Below, in pieces: positions 46,125 to 56,559 of a stretch of 64,000 nt of DNA. Below the pieces are notes generated by a model, which saw nothing but the letters and a program-made list of their open reading frames with translations, searched no databases and was not told where the DNA came from. The number at the start of each line of letters is the position of its first letter. The first letter of the stretch is position 1. The position numbers were made by a program, and so were the translations under genes. The stretch comes from Hanleya hanleyi (lineage: Eukaryota; Mollusca; Polyplacophora; Lepidopleurida; Hanleyidae), in NCBI GenBank assembly GCA_036873755.1, contig JAVTVY010025196.1, positions 48,152 to 112,151 on the forward strand, written 5' to 3'.

Positions 46125-46530
46125 TGGACAACGACTGAATATTGAATGATTGACTAGACACTTGTGTTATTCACGAGTCGTTCACAAAGAATATCTGCAT
46201 CAATAATCGAGAGACGTTTTCCGCATTATGTTATTAGCGGAAGAATAAATTGATTAAACGCAACATATAAAGGTAGTGGAAAAAGATGCCGGTGTATTGA
46301 CAAGAAGTCATGTGACCCACATGTCAATATTTTGATCGCATATCCAAACACATCACAAGAACCAAACATGATCCTTGTGATGATTTCTATCTCAGCCACG
46401 CTTTTATTTTAGCTCTTCGTGTGGGCACGAATGACATGACCACACGGCCCCTAGCTCGGGCTTGTGCCGTGTTCGATACTATTACCCAGGAGCAATGGCC
46501 TATCAGGTCATCTGATGGAAGTGGTTAAAT
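46125..46530 (-). repeat. RT 3' remnant, then repeat R2 (reverse)
   Basis: 46125-46165 completes the RT element's + strand 3' end ('tggacaacgactgaatattg'). 46200-46530 is R2 on the - strand ('atcacaagaaccaaacatga', 'cacggcccctagctcgggct'), matching 17470-17800 in reverse and 56560-56910 in copy B. Confidence 0.65.
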
Positions 46531-46644
46531 TATGTGACAGATCAGGCTACATCATGTCTACCTGATGATATATTACCCCGACAAACTTAGTAGTCTTCGA
46601 TACACAACAAATACGACCACTAGAAATCACGACTGCCTGACAAA

Positions 46645-47176
46645 ATCAGCTTTGACAGCAGTATAAAACACCCTCTGGTATGATCAGCTTTGACAGCAGT
46701 ATAAAACACCCTCTGGTATGATCAGCTTTGACAGCAGTATAAAACACCCTCTGGTATGATCAGCTTTGACAGCAGTATAAAACACCCTCTGGTATGATCA
46801 GCTTTGACAGCAGTATAAAACACCCTCTGGTATGATCAGCTTTGACAGCAGTATAAAACACCCTCTGGTATGATCAGCTTTGACAGCAGTATAAAACACC
46901 CTCTGGTATGATCAGCTTTGACAGCAGTATAAAACACCCTCTGGTATGATCAGCTTTGACAGCAGTATAAAACACCCTCTGGTATGATCAGCTTTGACAG
47001 CAGTATAAAACACCCTCTGGTATGATCAGCTTTGACAGCAGTATAAAACACCCTCTGGTATGATCAGCTTTGACAGCAGTATAAAACACCCTCTGGTATG
47101 ATCAGCTTTGACAGCAGTATAAAACACCCTCTGGTATGATCAGCTTTGACAGCAGTATAAAACACCCTCTGGTATG
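46645..47176 (+). repeat. 38-bp tandem array, exactly 14 copies
   Basis: The unit is 'atcagctttgacagcagtat' plus 'aaaacaccctctggtatg' (38 bp). All 14 copies appear identical over 532 bp. Copy B has a single unit at 57015-57054 (with 'tttaaac' and 'tgttatg' variants). The identity of units implies very recent expansion. There are no spacers, so it is not a CRISPR array. Confidence 0.97.
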
Positions 47177-47896
47177 ATCTAACTCTAACATGTAGGATGT
47201 TGATCATAACACGAGAACGAAGCATGCAACCACAAGAACAAACATGGCATTGTGCCAACTTCTTTCCAGAGGAAACACAACGATGCACTTTCCTTTTGCT
47301 CTTGGAGACTTTTTCAAGAGAACAACATCTATGACAGCTCAATGATTATATTCGTGTTTGTAGCTTGTCTTTCGCCGACTCTCCGGGTATTTCCCATCAC
47401 CGGGTTTCCATGTCGACATAAAACATTTAATAAAATTATATAGATGACTTCGGTTCCATCACGCTAGCTCTTGGAGATAATCTCAGGATGTTTTTGTTCT
47501 ACAGACTTCAATCGTGATACCGTCATCTGATACAAAAATCAATTTCGATCTTGAAAAACGATAAGGTGGAAATTGACCGCATCGCTAGCGTTTCCATAGT
47601 ATTTGCACTGTCAGTCGTTATAAAAAGTTGGCATAGTTTCAGTCGGATATTAGCTATCGAACAAAATCGGGTATAAAATAACACTGATGTGAAGAAGGTA
47701 AACCAGTGACGGTTTTCTTACGCTGCACTGGTCCACTAATTCGGGCTTTAGAGAGTTTATTTAGCTTTTTCTGGTTATATTTTTGTGTTTTGTTACTTGG
47801 TAACTTATTTAGTTTTGAATCAGTCGTTATGGAATGTTGATTGTTTCTGAATGCCCAGTATGGCCGATCACATGGACATGAATTTAGGCGAGAAAA

Positions 47897-48090
47897 CTTT
47901 CAGTCTGGATCCGTACCTCATAAAGATTAACTTGCAGTCTGGATCCGTACCTCATAAAGATTAACTTTCAGTCTGGATCCGTACCTCATAAAGATTAACT
48001 TGCAGTCTGGATCCGTACCTCATAAAGATTAACTTGTAGTCTGGATCCGTACCTCATAAAGATTAACTTTCAGTCTGGATCCGTACCTCA
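47897..48090 (+). repeat. 34-bp tandem array, about 5.7 copies
   Basis: The unit is 'cttgcagtctggatccgtac' plus 'ctcataaagattaa' (34 bp), with 'tttc', 'ttgc' and 'ttgt' variants at the start. The homologous site in copy B (57800-57835) has one diverged unit. Confidence 0.95.
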
Positions 48091-48489
48091 TTACGATTTT
48101 CGCGCCAATAATTGAAATAAATTTCGTTCGTGTCAAATCGTTGGCACCAAATTGCATTTAAAATATTGTAAATATAAATAAGAGCCATGTAGATGAGTTT
48201 TTGTTAGTATTTGAAATCTCACACAAGTCAGCTAATTGTTCATCCTTCGCTTTCTGTAATATATGAAAAAATATCAATTGCTTCATGTACGATGTACCGC
48301 TCTCATTCTCTATTACAAGGTTTGGCAACGTGTTCAACCGTTCGCTTGAACTGACCTCCATATGTCTAGATGACCTTTGGTCTGATGATGTACGATTCAC
48401 ACATTGATAGTTCATAATGTTATTGTACTGACAAAGCTGTTCGCCGCTTCTCTGTTGCAAGGCAAAGGCTTTTAAATTTTCTTTTTGTC

Positions 48490-48615
48490 GTGAGCTATTG
48501 GGTTCGAGAAATTGCAGAATTCGAGAACTTTGCTGAATGTTTGATGTTCCTGAATTCGAAAACCTTTCCCGAATTCGACAACGTTCCCGAATTCTGAAAT
48601 TTCCCGAACTGAATT
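48490..48615. repeat. Short tandem motif around gaattcg, copy A
   Basis: 'cgaattcgacaacgttcc'-like units of about 18-19 bp. GAATTC occurs at 48517, 48552, 48571 and 48589. It lies within a 155-codon - strand ORF (48625-48158) whose N-terminal 'RIRERCRIRERF' simply mirrors the repeat. Copy B (58205-58325) keeps the repeat, but its ORF ends after 66 codons. Confidence 0.7.
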
Positions 48616-48659
48616 TGAGCCTCACAAAACATGTATGCTCTACGTCAAGGTTATGAATG

Positions 48660-49042
48660 CCGTCAGAGCCTCCACTAAAGGTTTATAACATTTGGTGATA
48701 AATATCACACATTGATAGTAAGATCGTGGTGGGTAAGTTCAATGTCGCTACGTTTTGTTACTTGTGTCTAATTCCGCTTAACACATGATTAATTGCCACA
48801 TCGAAAAATACCTTCGTGGTGAGAACTGTTTTATGATCAGCGACAATCAAACCGTCAGATGTAATATATATTTAAAAAATACTACTTGGAAATTCATTCG
48901 GATAAAATACTGACCAGTAACACCCATTTCTCTTGCCGGCTCCAGGGTGACATTGAATATTTTCTCTGTAAAGAAGTATAGCAGACCGGTGAGCGATTTT
49001 CAAAATACAGTCCGTGATTCAATATTCAGTCGTCGTCCATTA
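48660..49042. repeat. RT 3' relics at right end of copy A
   Basis: 48700-48960 is a + strand relic ('acttgtgtctaattccgctt' at 48760), and 49005-49042 is a short - strand 3' terminus ('cagtcgtcgtccattaaaga'). The latter forms the left side of the duplication junction. Confidence 0.7.
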
Positions 49043-50198
49043 AAGAATATTTTTGGAACATCATGATGTCGTCATTACGGAGTCATTGAAAACTGTTGAC
49101 CGCTTCTCTCTCGCGGGAAACTAGCTTATGTTTATGTATACTATGATTGTTTTCTTTGAATTTGGTGTTAATGATGTTACATGAATTAGGTATTTGGATT
49201 AATGACGCGGAAATACTTTATTGGACGACGGTTGAATATTGGATGACGGACTGGACGCTTGTATTTGTATTGTTGTTGCTGAGCTTTTCTCGACAATCTA
49301 TCTATATTGTCATTCGAAGAGTGGACCATGTAAAATCATAGGAATGTCAACGTGAATTGAATGCTATATCTTTCTGATAGAATGGGACTATATTTTCATT
49401 TCTTCGTTACAAAACAACAAGCTTACCTATTTTCATTCCTTCGTTACAAAACAACGAGCTTACCAGCAGTCACTGTCCACAGCGTGCTCACATTTTTGTT
49501 ATTCCAAAAGATTAACACAAGAATTTATATAAGGGAAAACTGGATTCCATTGATGCTGATCTACGCGTGAAGGTATAGACTGTCCTTTTTACAAACTTTT
49601 GGCGAAATATTTGAGGCATTCGTAAGAACGTCGATCTGTCATGGCTTGGAAATTTGAATGATGCACCAATAATATGATCGAGTCTAAGCTCAGTCACAAA
49701 TCCATTGTGGTTACTTAATTGGATACTCAATCCTCTTTCATATACTTTTGAATAAATATTGTACCTTCACTGGCGTACCAGGAGAAGTAGCTTTGCTAAA
49801 TTAGTGCCAGGAATCCCTTATATTATTTAATGTATAATCGGGTACTGACACACAGCTAAAACTGGGACATATTTGGGAGTAGCTAAGATTGTGTTGATTG
49901 AATCAGGAAGATCTCCACATTCACCTGAAATAAAATCTAGCATGTTGATAAATGTGTATTATGCCAGAATGTATAATTTTATATTTCCTTTGTGCAATAT
50001 ATTTCTTTGTTCTCCACTCAAGGCTAGATATTTCAATGAAACAATTTAAATTTTTATGTTAAAAATGATAACGTCAATCTTCAGAAGGTATAGCCACGCC
50101 ATTAGGGCATCACCACAAGTGCTGTTATGCACCTTTGCATGGATTGGCTTTTAGTTGCATTTTTCATTTAATATATTGTAATTTCAACCATTTCCCAG

Positions 50199-50623
50199 CA
50201 GCCAACTACACCTGTCTCGAGGCCAAGATGCACCTCAAGAGAAAAGTGGGATACTTCATTATCCAGATCTATATTCCAAGCATCTTGATTGTGATTTTGT
50301 CCTGGGTGTCATTTTGGCTAAACACAGACGCCATCCCGGCACGAATTTCTTTGGGCGTGCTGACAGTCCTCACTATGACAACTCAAAGTTCCGGTGCACG
50401 TGCGTCTCTTCCTCGTGTATCTTACATCAAAGCGATAGACGTTTGGATGTCTACCTGTCTACTTTTCGTCTTCGCTGGGCTACTCGAATTCTCCGTCGTG
50501 AACGTTCTAGCACGGAAGCAGATACGGGCCACCACGACCATCGCAACTCCCATAACTCACGACGTGGACGAAGAATCAATGAAACTTGTTCATAACTCCC
50601 ATAGAGTCAACGGTAGTACAAAA
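50199..50623 (+). CDS. GlyR-like channel, M1-M3 exon, cassette B
   Basis: The same length (425 nt) as cassette A, with identical acceptor context 'tttcccag|ca' and donor 'aaaa|gtaagc', an intact frame and phase 1/0 borders. It would splice in frame to 34428. Only five residues differ from A, all at or after the end of M3: Val to Leu and Ala to Ser in the 'FAGLxEFxVVN' stretch, then Asn to Ala, Met to Ile and Glu to Lys in the intracellular loop. The pore, including Leu at 6', is identical. Either this is an alternative 3' cassette of the same gene or a partial gene copy without its own ligand-binding exons. Confidence 0.88.
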
Positions 50624-51083
50624 GTAAGCATTTTTCTACAGTTTGTCATTTCACGTACCTATGTCATCGGTTGTTTTCGTGATAATGTCGATCAGTTTTA
50701 ATTTCTGTTCACTGCAATTGGGGAAACAATTAATACAGGGGACAAGAGAAGATCGTTGATCTGGATTATTAATGAAATTAAAAAGTTTTATTAAGATTGT
50801 CCGCCCGTGATATCTCCTGAGAATCAAAGTAATTAATTGAGAATACGATTCGCAATGTTTATTTTAATATCAAAATGAAAGGAGAAAAATCGGTCGGTGT
50901 GCAATTTTGGTTCTGGCTAAATGTGAAAGGTTTGTTTCATTTTTCACGTAAATGAAACATAATACTAATTGGTAAACCTGTTCATTATAAAATTATATGA
51001 ATAGTACTGATCTTTTCCTTATATTTTTAACAATTAAAGATATTCTTCAAATGCATCAATGCATGTTGCTGAGCGAAATATTC

Positions 51084-51262
51084 CCCGACAATCAGTGTAA
51101 TTAATTGAGAATACGATGATTTACATTCGCAATGTTCATTTTAATATTAATATGAAAGGAGAAAAATCATAGGTCCATGTACAATTTTGGTTCTGGCTAA
51201 ATGTGAAAAATTTATTTCATTTTTCACTTAAATGAAATATAACACTAATTGGTAAACATGTT
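51084..51262 (+). repeat. Duplicated intron stretch in cassette B
   Basis: Bases 51084-51262 repeat 50826-51000 of the same intron ('gtaattaattgagaatacga', 'tttggttctggctaaatgtg'). Copy A has this stretch once. The duplicate is more diverged than the exons are, and it ends 66 bp before the M4 exon. Confidence 0.8.
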
Positions 51263-51328
51263 CATTATATGTTTAAGACAAACTTAAGACGGAAAATTTA
51301 TTTCTTTTATTCACCGTATTCGTTTCAG

Positions 51329-51490
51329 GATAGCAAGAGGATCGGGCGACGGTTTTCGAAATGGATAAAAGACCCAGACAGATCAAAGAAAGCGAACAAT
51401 GTGGATAAAATGGCACGGTTTATGTTTCCTATGTCGTTTATTATATTCAGTGCTTTGTATTGGCTTTTTTATATGGCTAAATATATATGA
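51329..51490 (+). CDS. GlyR-like channel, terminal M4 exon, cassette B
   Basis: A 162-nt terminal exon with acceptor 'gtttcag|gat', phase 0 and a stop at 51488-51490. Differences from A are conservative or in the loop: Asn to Asp, Gly-Val to Arg-Ile, Thr to Ser, Ser to Asn, Val to Ile, Asn to Ser. The frame, stop and M4 core ('MARFMFPMSF') are kept. Confidence 0.88.
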   Translation, partial: DSKRIGRRFSKWIKDPDRSKKANNVDKMARFMFPMSFIIFSALYWLFYMAKYI

Positions 51491-51494
51491 GGTA

Positions 51495-54400
51495 ATCCTC
51501 CGCAGGCAACGATATACAGACGTCAACCCTTCTCTTTTTCATGTGTAATTCCAATGCAACCAAAAACATACACATCAATTTGATTGAAATTAGTAAGACC
51601 ATCTCCCATAACTCTGTGTGTAACGTGTATGAAAGTGGTCGTACTGAACTGTTTCTGTATCGAGTTTCGCTTTAATTTACACTTTTCACCATGCAACTTC
51701 TCTTAGAATATTTGAATTCCTCCAATAAATCGTGTTTCCTATTGTTCGTCCGTATTCGGTGGTACTATATCTCTTCGCCGGTCTCACGACCAATCAAATC
51801 AATTCATTATGACCCAAAGACGATTAATGGAAGAAGCGCCTGGAGCCAGTCACGACATTCCATCAAATATGTAGTAGGTGATGACAAAAACTTTGTTGTA
51901 GTGACTGCGGGAAGGAAGTGTGTTAAATTTCGAAACCTTCCTCTTTATTTATATTCAATTCTGTAGATTTATTTACTAGGCCTACAAATACTGAGTGATC
52001 GTGAGATCATGGTATAATAACAAAAGTGATATTTACATGTGTTATCAGTCCAAAGAATAAGTGAACATTGGAGTATATCTTATATCTACATCTATGGTGT
52101 GAGAAGTTTCCACAGTTATGTATGGCCAAGCTAGCCGGTCAGAAATTGGACAAGGAATGCAACAAATCCATGGTTGGCATGCCATTTATTCACAGGTAAT
52201 AATGGGCTCAGTTTATATCATCTTGGTAAAATGACTTCAGCCAATCAAAGTTATTCGTCATTTTTCACTATCAAAACTTTTCCCAATTGGGGCCGGACAT
52301 AAAATGGACAAATTACGAATTTATTATGCTGAGATTACCTTCAACTGCTGTAAGATGCTGTTCATGAAGACATGTAAATCTTCTTGATTCAATGCCAAAT
52401 CACTGATAAATACGTTAAGTTGCTGTGGTCTATCACACAGGAACGCTAAATTGTTCTGTTAGCGCTTCCGTTTTATAAATACAAAGTTTCCTGGACGACA
52501 ACTTCTGTAACGTCTGGCTTATGAGTCCCAGGCTTAAAGAAAATTCCGACTCATATTCATATTTTTAGGTCAGATCCAATATGTCGTGTGATTCCAAATT
52601 TTTGTCCACGTTCTTTTCTGTGCGAGCAGCGGAAAACAATATATCGGAAAAACAACTAATATACGTTTAAGATTATCAGTACATAACATTAGTAATGCCA
52701 GCTATTGTTTTCTGTCGGTGAGCCGGTGTGATGGATAAAAATGTCCTGGTGATTAGTGTCCCTTTTCTTATCCTTTCTTTTGCAACAAAGGACGGACACT
52801 TGTCCCCAATGTGGAGAAAAATGACTTAGATGGGTTAGAAGATACAGGAGCCGGACACTCGTAGCCACAGGACATTCTTAGCCTCCACACCGGCATATTC
52901 TAGAATGTGATTTACGCTTAACCCTCTTCTTTTAAGGTTTTCCTATTTAACAAAGTTGATAAGGGCAACCAAGCTATGCTACATGTCAAGAAATTCCTAT
53001 TTATTTAGAAATGTCCCTCCCACTCTATGGTAGCCACAGATATATTCCAACGTATACGTAGAGGTTATTATCTTTTGTTTATCTTACTTTTACAGCTTTT
53101 AAGAATAATGTATATTATAAGTGTTCAAGTTTATCACTCCAGCATGTTTAACTTGGGAAAACATGGATTTGTTGTTTACACTATACAGTGAATAAACCAT
53201 GCCATTACTTCTGTATAATATTCCTTCAAAACTGCAGCCGGAATATAAATTATGTAGAAAGTCAAGAGGCCTATTTATTATTTTTCTGATACATCTTATA
53301 CTGTACCATATAGAATGTTAAATGCTTTTATAATACGAGGTCTTGTGAGAAATGGCATTCATTAACGTCAGCTATGCAGGTCAGGACATCGAGACATACG
53401 ATTTCTATATATGTAAGGAATGTATCTTCATAAATGCCTTAAATGCTTGATTAATAGCCAAAACAACCACTAGAAACGTATAATCATGTGTTAAAATAGA
53501 AAACATCGTTGCGTTCGTCAACGATTTTGTTCGGAATACGAGTCTTAAAGTTTACTGTGGTCAGTCCACAAAAGCGATATTGTTAGGCAAATATTCTGCA
53601 TGTACATGATAAGCATTGTAGATATTTCGCAATAAGTTTTCGGGTTCTAAATAAATTAGCTTATATTCCATGTACCGATATACTACTCCAATAGTATAAA
53701 TAAATATTTCATAGATAATTCCATAGTTTCTGTTCTGCTTTCAGAAACTTTTGTGCGTTAAGCTTTCAGAAATGTGTCAGTCTTTATTTCGCAGAAAACT
53801 TGTTCTGATGGGGAGTGAAAGGAAATATCCGATTTACTCTGGAAATAAAGCGCGCTATTTTGAAGAAAAATGAAAGCAAGAAGCATTACCTCCCTTCAAA
53901 GCACAAATGTGACATACAAGGAATGAAGACGGGAAATTAGTTCAACAAGGAAACACAATGCCACAGTTTGACGAAAGGGTGAAGATTTTGTTAGACTTAT
54001 CTATTCATATCTGAATGTAAATATGTCCATTATGTATATATGTTCATTTTGTTGTACATATACGTTCTCTTAAGGTCATGCATGCACATGTATTGAGAAA
54101 ATCACGTACAACTACAGTTGTACATAATAATATCGAATTGAAAATTCTAATTCCGATTCCCTGCCGTATTATCTTATACCTGTCTGGAATTGAATCATAT
54201 TTTTGTTTACCGGTTCTTGAAGGTATATTTGGTTTACATATTCGCACATTCTATGAAGGATAAATAGTAAATAATCGATGCATTGATGGATATATTAAAA
54301 TATAGCGTGCAAGGTTTTGTGATTTTGTGTTTCTTTCATCAACTACACAGACTTCAACCTGTGCCAGTTCGATTTCAAATCAGTTTCAAGTAAATCCTTC

Positions 54401-55050
54401 TTTCTCACCAAAGTCACCACGTTTTTTATATGATGAGGTACCCCAGTCATAGTAAACAGCATCTGTACATCTGCAGACATCTGCAGACAATTTTGTTTGT
54501 TTGAGTCAACCCAACATCAGCAGTTTTGGTCGAAAAATCATGAACATTTTATTAATTTTGTAAAGCACATGACGCGTTTTAGCGAGTATTTGGTCCACAT
54601 GAGGAGTGAATGAATTGCCAAAAAATTAAAATTTACCTGTGATTTGGCAAGTCCACGATTGTCGAATAACTGGGCCGTGTATTCATGCAAAGTCGCCCTT
54701 CCAAGTGTGAAAATATCTTCTATTTTTCTCAGTAAAAAATAGGAAAATCGACCAGAACCGGAACAAGCTATCTATTGAACCAACGCCCAATGCATATAAA
54801 AATTATTTTGGATCTGTTCGATCCTCATATTACAGTGACAAGAGGGTTTAAACTTAAATCAGTGATTTTGGACAAATGCCTCAGTTCATGCCACGCCAAC
54901 TATGTATTACAACATCATTGTATTGGTTATTGGTCAACGGTGTATATTTTAGTCGGTACTGCTCACCATGGATTTAGAGTAGAGTATAGGCTTCATACCA
55001 GACTGGACATCATTAAATAACAATCCTGAATGATCAAGTGGTACGTAACG
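51495..55050. other. Downstream of cassette B; no further exon
   Basis: Collinear with 38988-42754. It contains a B-only segment (52745-52908) flanked by 'aatgt', either an insertion with a 5-bp target duplication or a deletion from A. ORFs are not conserved with A. Confidence 0.45.
51724..51729 (+). promoter_or_regulatory. Candidate poly(A) signal, cassette B
   Basis: AATAAA about 235 bp after the stop of cassette B. The equivalent in A reads 'aatgaa'. The two cassettes therefore have different candidate hexamers. Confidence 0.3.
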
Positions 55051-55119
55051 CTGTACCAAACTATTTTAAGTTCACAGAACCCTCTTGCATTTCATATTAG
55101 TACACTAAATTTATAGTCA

Positions 55120-56204
55120 ACAAAATATTAAATTACTCTAATGCTATCAGGGAGTTTGTCTGGAGCTTATACACGTCTGGGGGCTATAGTTGTGATTGTG
55201 AATCATCGAACTTTGTCTATACACCATGCAAGCATGGTGATTGATGAAGACTTAAAAACACTCCTGATGCAGAGACCTAAATATAGTGAGCCGAGAATAA
55301 TAAACCTGAAGGCTGACCAGAAGATAGTCCTGACTTCATTGGAGAGAATGTTATTGATTGCCCAAAGCGAGAAAAAAATTGAACCTACAGTACCCGCTGA
55401 CAGGCTGGACCTCACCAAGAACAAGGTCACTGAAACAATCCGCCATACTGACAGTAGTAAGCCCGGCTTATTGCGTTGGACACACCGGTTCTCGTCAGAT
55501 CACCGTAGTTAAGCAACGTTAAGCTCGGTTAATACTTGGATGGATGACCGTGTGCTGTACTGGCTGGGTTGATCAGTGTCCAGAGTAATAGGAACTTTCG
55601 ACACTCTCGTGTTCTGGCACATGTAGGCACCGTCGTGATACGACTGAAAAAACATTGAAAACGACGTTAAATCCTACTTACTCACTTAGCCAAGTAAAAC
55701 AAGTTCTGCGAAGCCTCAGTTCACAAGAAGTTCTAGCAAATCTCCAGTGTGAGATTTATGTAACAACCCAAAAACGTTTCTCACAGAAAGAGGTATTTGT
55801 CTTTCACCCACTCAACGCGATATACAGATTGTGTACTGGACTCACCATACAAACCTAGATTCATAGTCGGTTGTAGAATTTGAACTATCAAGCTTCTTTC
55901 AACCCTGTTGGCGAGGGCCCTTCAAAAGGTAAAAGCATTTGGGGAAAGGTATCGCGCCACTATTTCTAAGAACTCTGGCATTGAATGCATGAATATTGAA
56001 AAACTCAAAATGTCTTACAGAAAAACTTGATGTGAACGAACAAATACCCTACAGACATGTATCCACATGGGATTTCTCAACTCTCTGTACTATAATCCCT
56101 CATCAGGATCTTATCTACCGTCTCATTTCATTAATAATATCGATGTTCAAGAAACTGATCGCCGATATATTAATGTCAGAAGCCAAAAAGCATTCTTTCT
56201 CTTT
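55120..56204 (+). pseudogene. RT retroelement relic in copy B, truncated
   Basis: Counterpart of 42840-44380: the N-terminal piece ('DEDLKTLLMQRPKYSEP') and the 'STWDFSTLCTIIPHQDL' piece remain, but everything from the palm domain to the 3' region is deleted. The N-terminal piece is open for 123 codons (55141-55512) only because the tRNA-SINE is absent. It runs into the 5S-SINE. Confidence 0.75.
55457..55688 (+). mobile_element. 5S rRNA-headed SINE, single chimeric unit in copy B
   Basis: The 5' part follows unit 1 of copy A (full head, 'gaccgtgtgctgt') and the 3' part follows unit 2 ('actggctgggttgat', 'gacactctcgtg', 'taaatcctacttactcact'). The flank after the tail, 'agccaagtaaaacaag', equals the flank after unit 2. 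Confidence 0.88.
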
Positions 56205-56524
56205 AAAACTGCACGATAAATTAGTAAATATTAATGTGATGTGAAATAAAATAGTTTTTGCCCACTTTTCATTGCGGAAAAGCAGAAATTTTGAAGAAAT
56301 ATGACAAAAACATCACTTTTCTGATACCCCCGTGGCGCCATCTTGAATTTACCCACGATCCTCTGCTCGGGGGTTATGCAAATAGGCTCAACATGACCCC
56401 AATATGATAGACCAAAAATTCAAGGAGTTTCAGCTCTCCAGTTTTTGTCGTTCCGGAGATAGCGCAGAAAGTTTGGTAGGGATGCCATTTCGCCCCCCCC
56501 CCCCCGCCCCCAGACCAGGTTGGG
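56205..56524. mobile_element. piggyBac-type element, truncated copy in B
   Basis: The right part of the element at 45528-46120, starting at 'aaaactgcacgataaatt' and ending 'ccagaccaggttgGG' before TTAA. The left end is lost in the 1.42-kb deletion. It contains a long C run around 56490-56507. Confidence 0.85.
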
Positions 56525-56559
56525 TTAATGGACGAAGACTGAATATTGAATGATTGAGT

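Larger units (their letters stand above)
36553..49042 (+). repeat. Segmental tandem duplication, copy A
   Basis: A 12.5-kb unit collinear with 49043-58796 along its whole length, including both channel exons, the flanking non-coding DNA, RT relics, SINEs and R2. It carries a tRNA-SINE, an extra 5S-SINE, an expanded 38-bp array, an expanded 34-bp array and about 275 bp near 42330-42605 that copy B lacks. Exon divergence from copy B is about 3% (13 differences in 425 nt of the M1-M3 exon by eye). Confidence 0.95.

Noticed and set aside
46645..47176. CRISPR array
   Set aside because: Identical 38-bp units abut without spacers and the DNA is eukaryotic. It is a plain tandem repeat.
47064..47342. 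Cysteine-rich - strand ORF (92 codons)
   Set aside because: Half of it is translated from the 38-bp array, and copy B has a shorter, different frame.
48158..48625. 155-codon - strand ORF
   Set aside because: The copy B counterpart ends after 66 codons and the N-terminal part mirrors a short DNA repeat.
36553..49042. Long terminal repeats of a giant element (copies A and B)
   Set aside because: The copies abut directly with no internal region and include host gene exons. A segmental duplication explains them.
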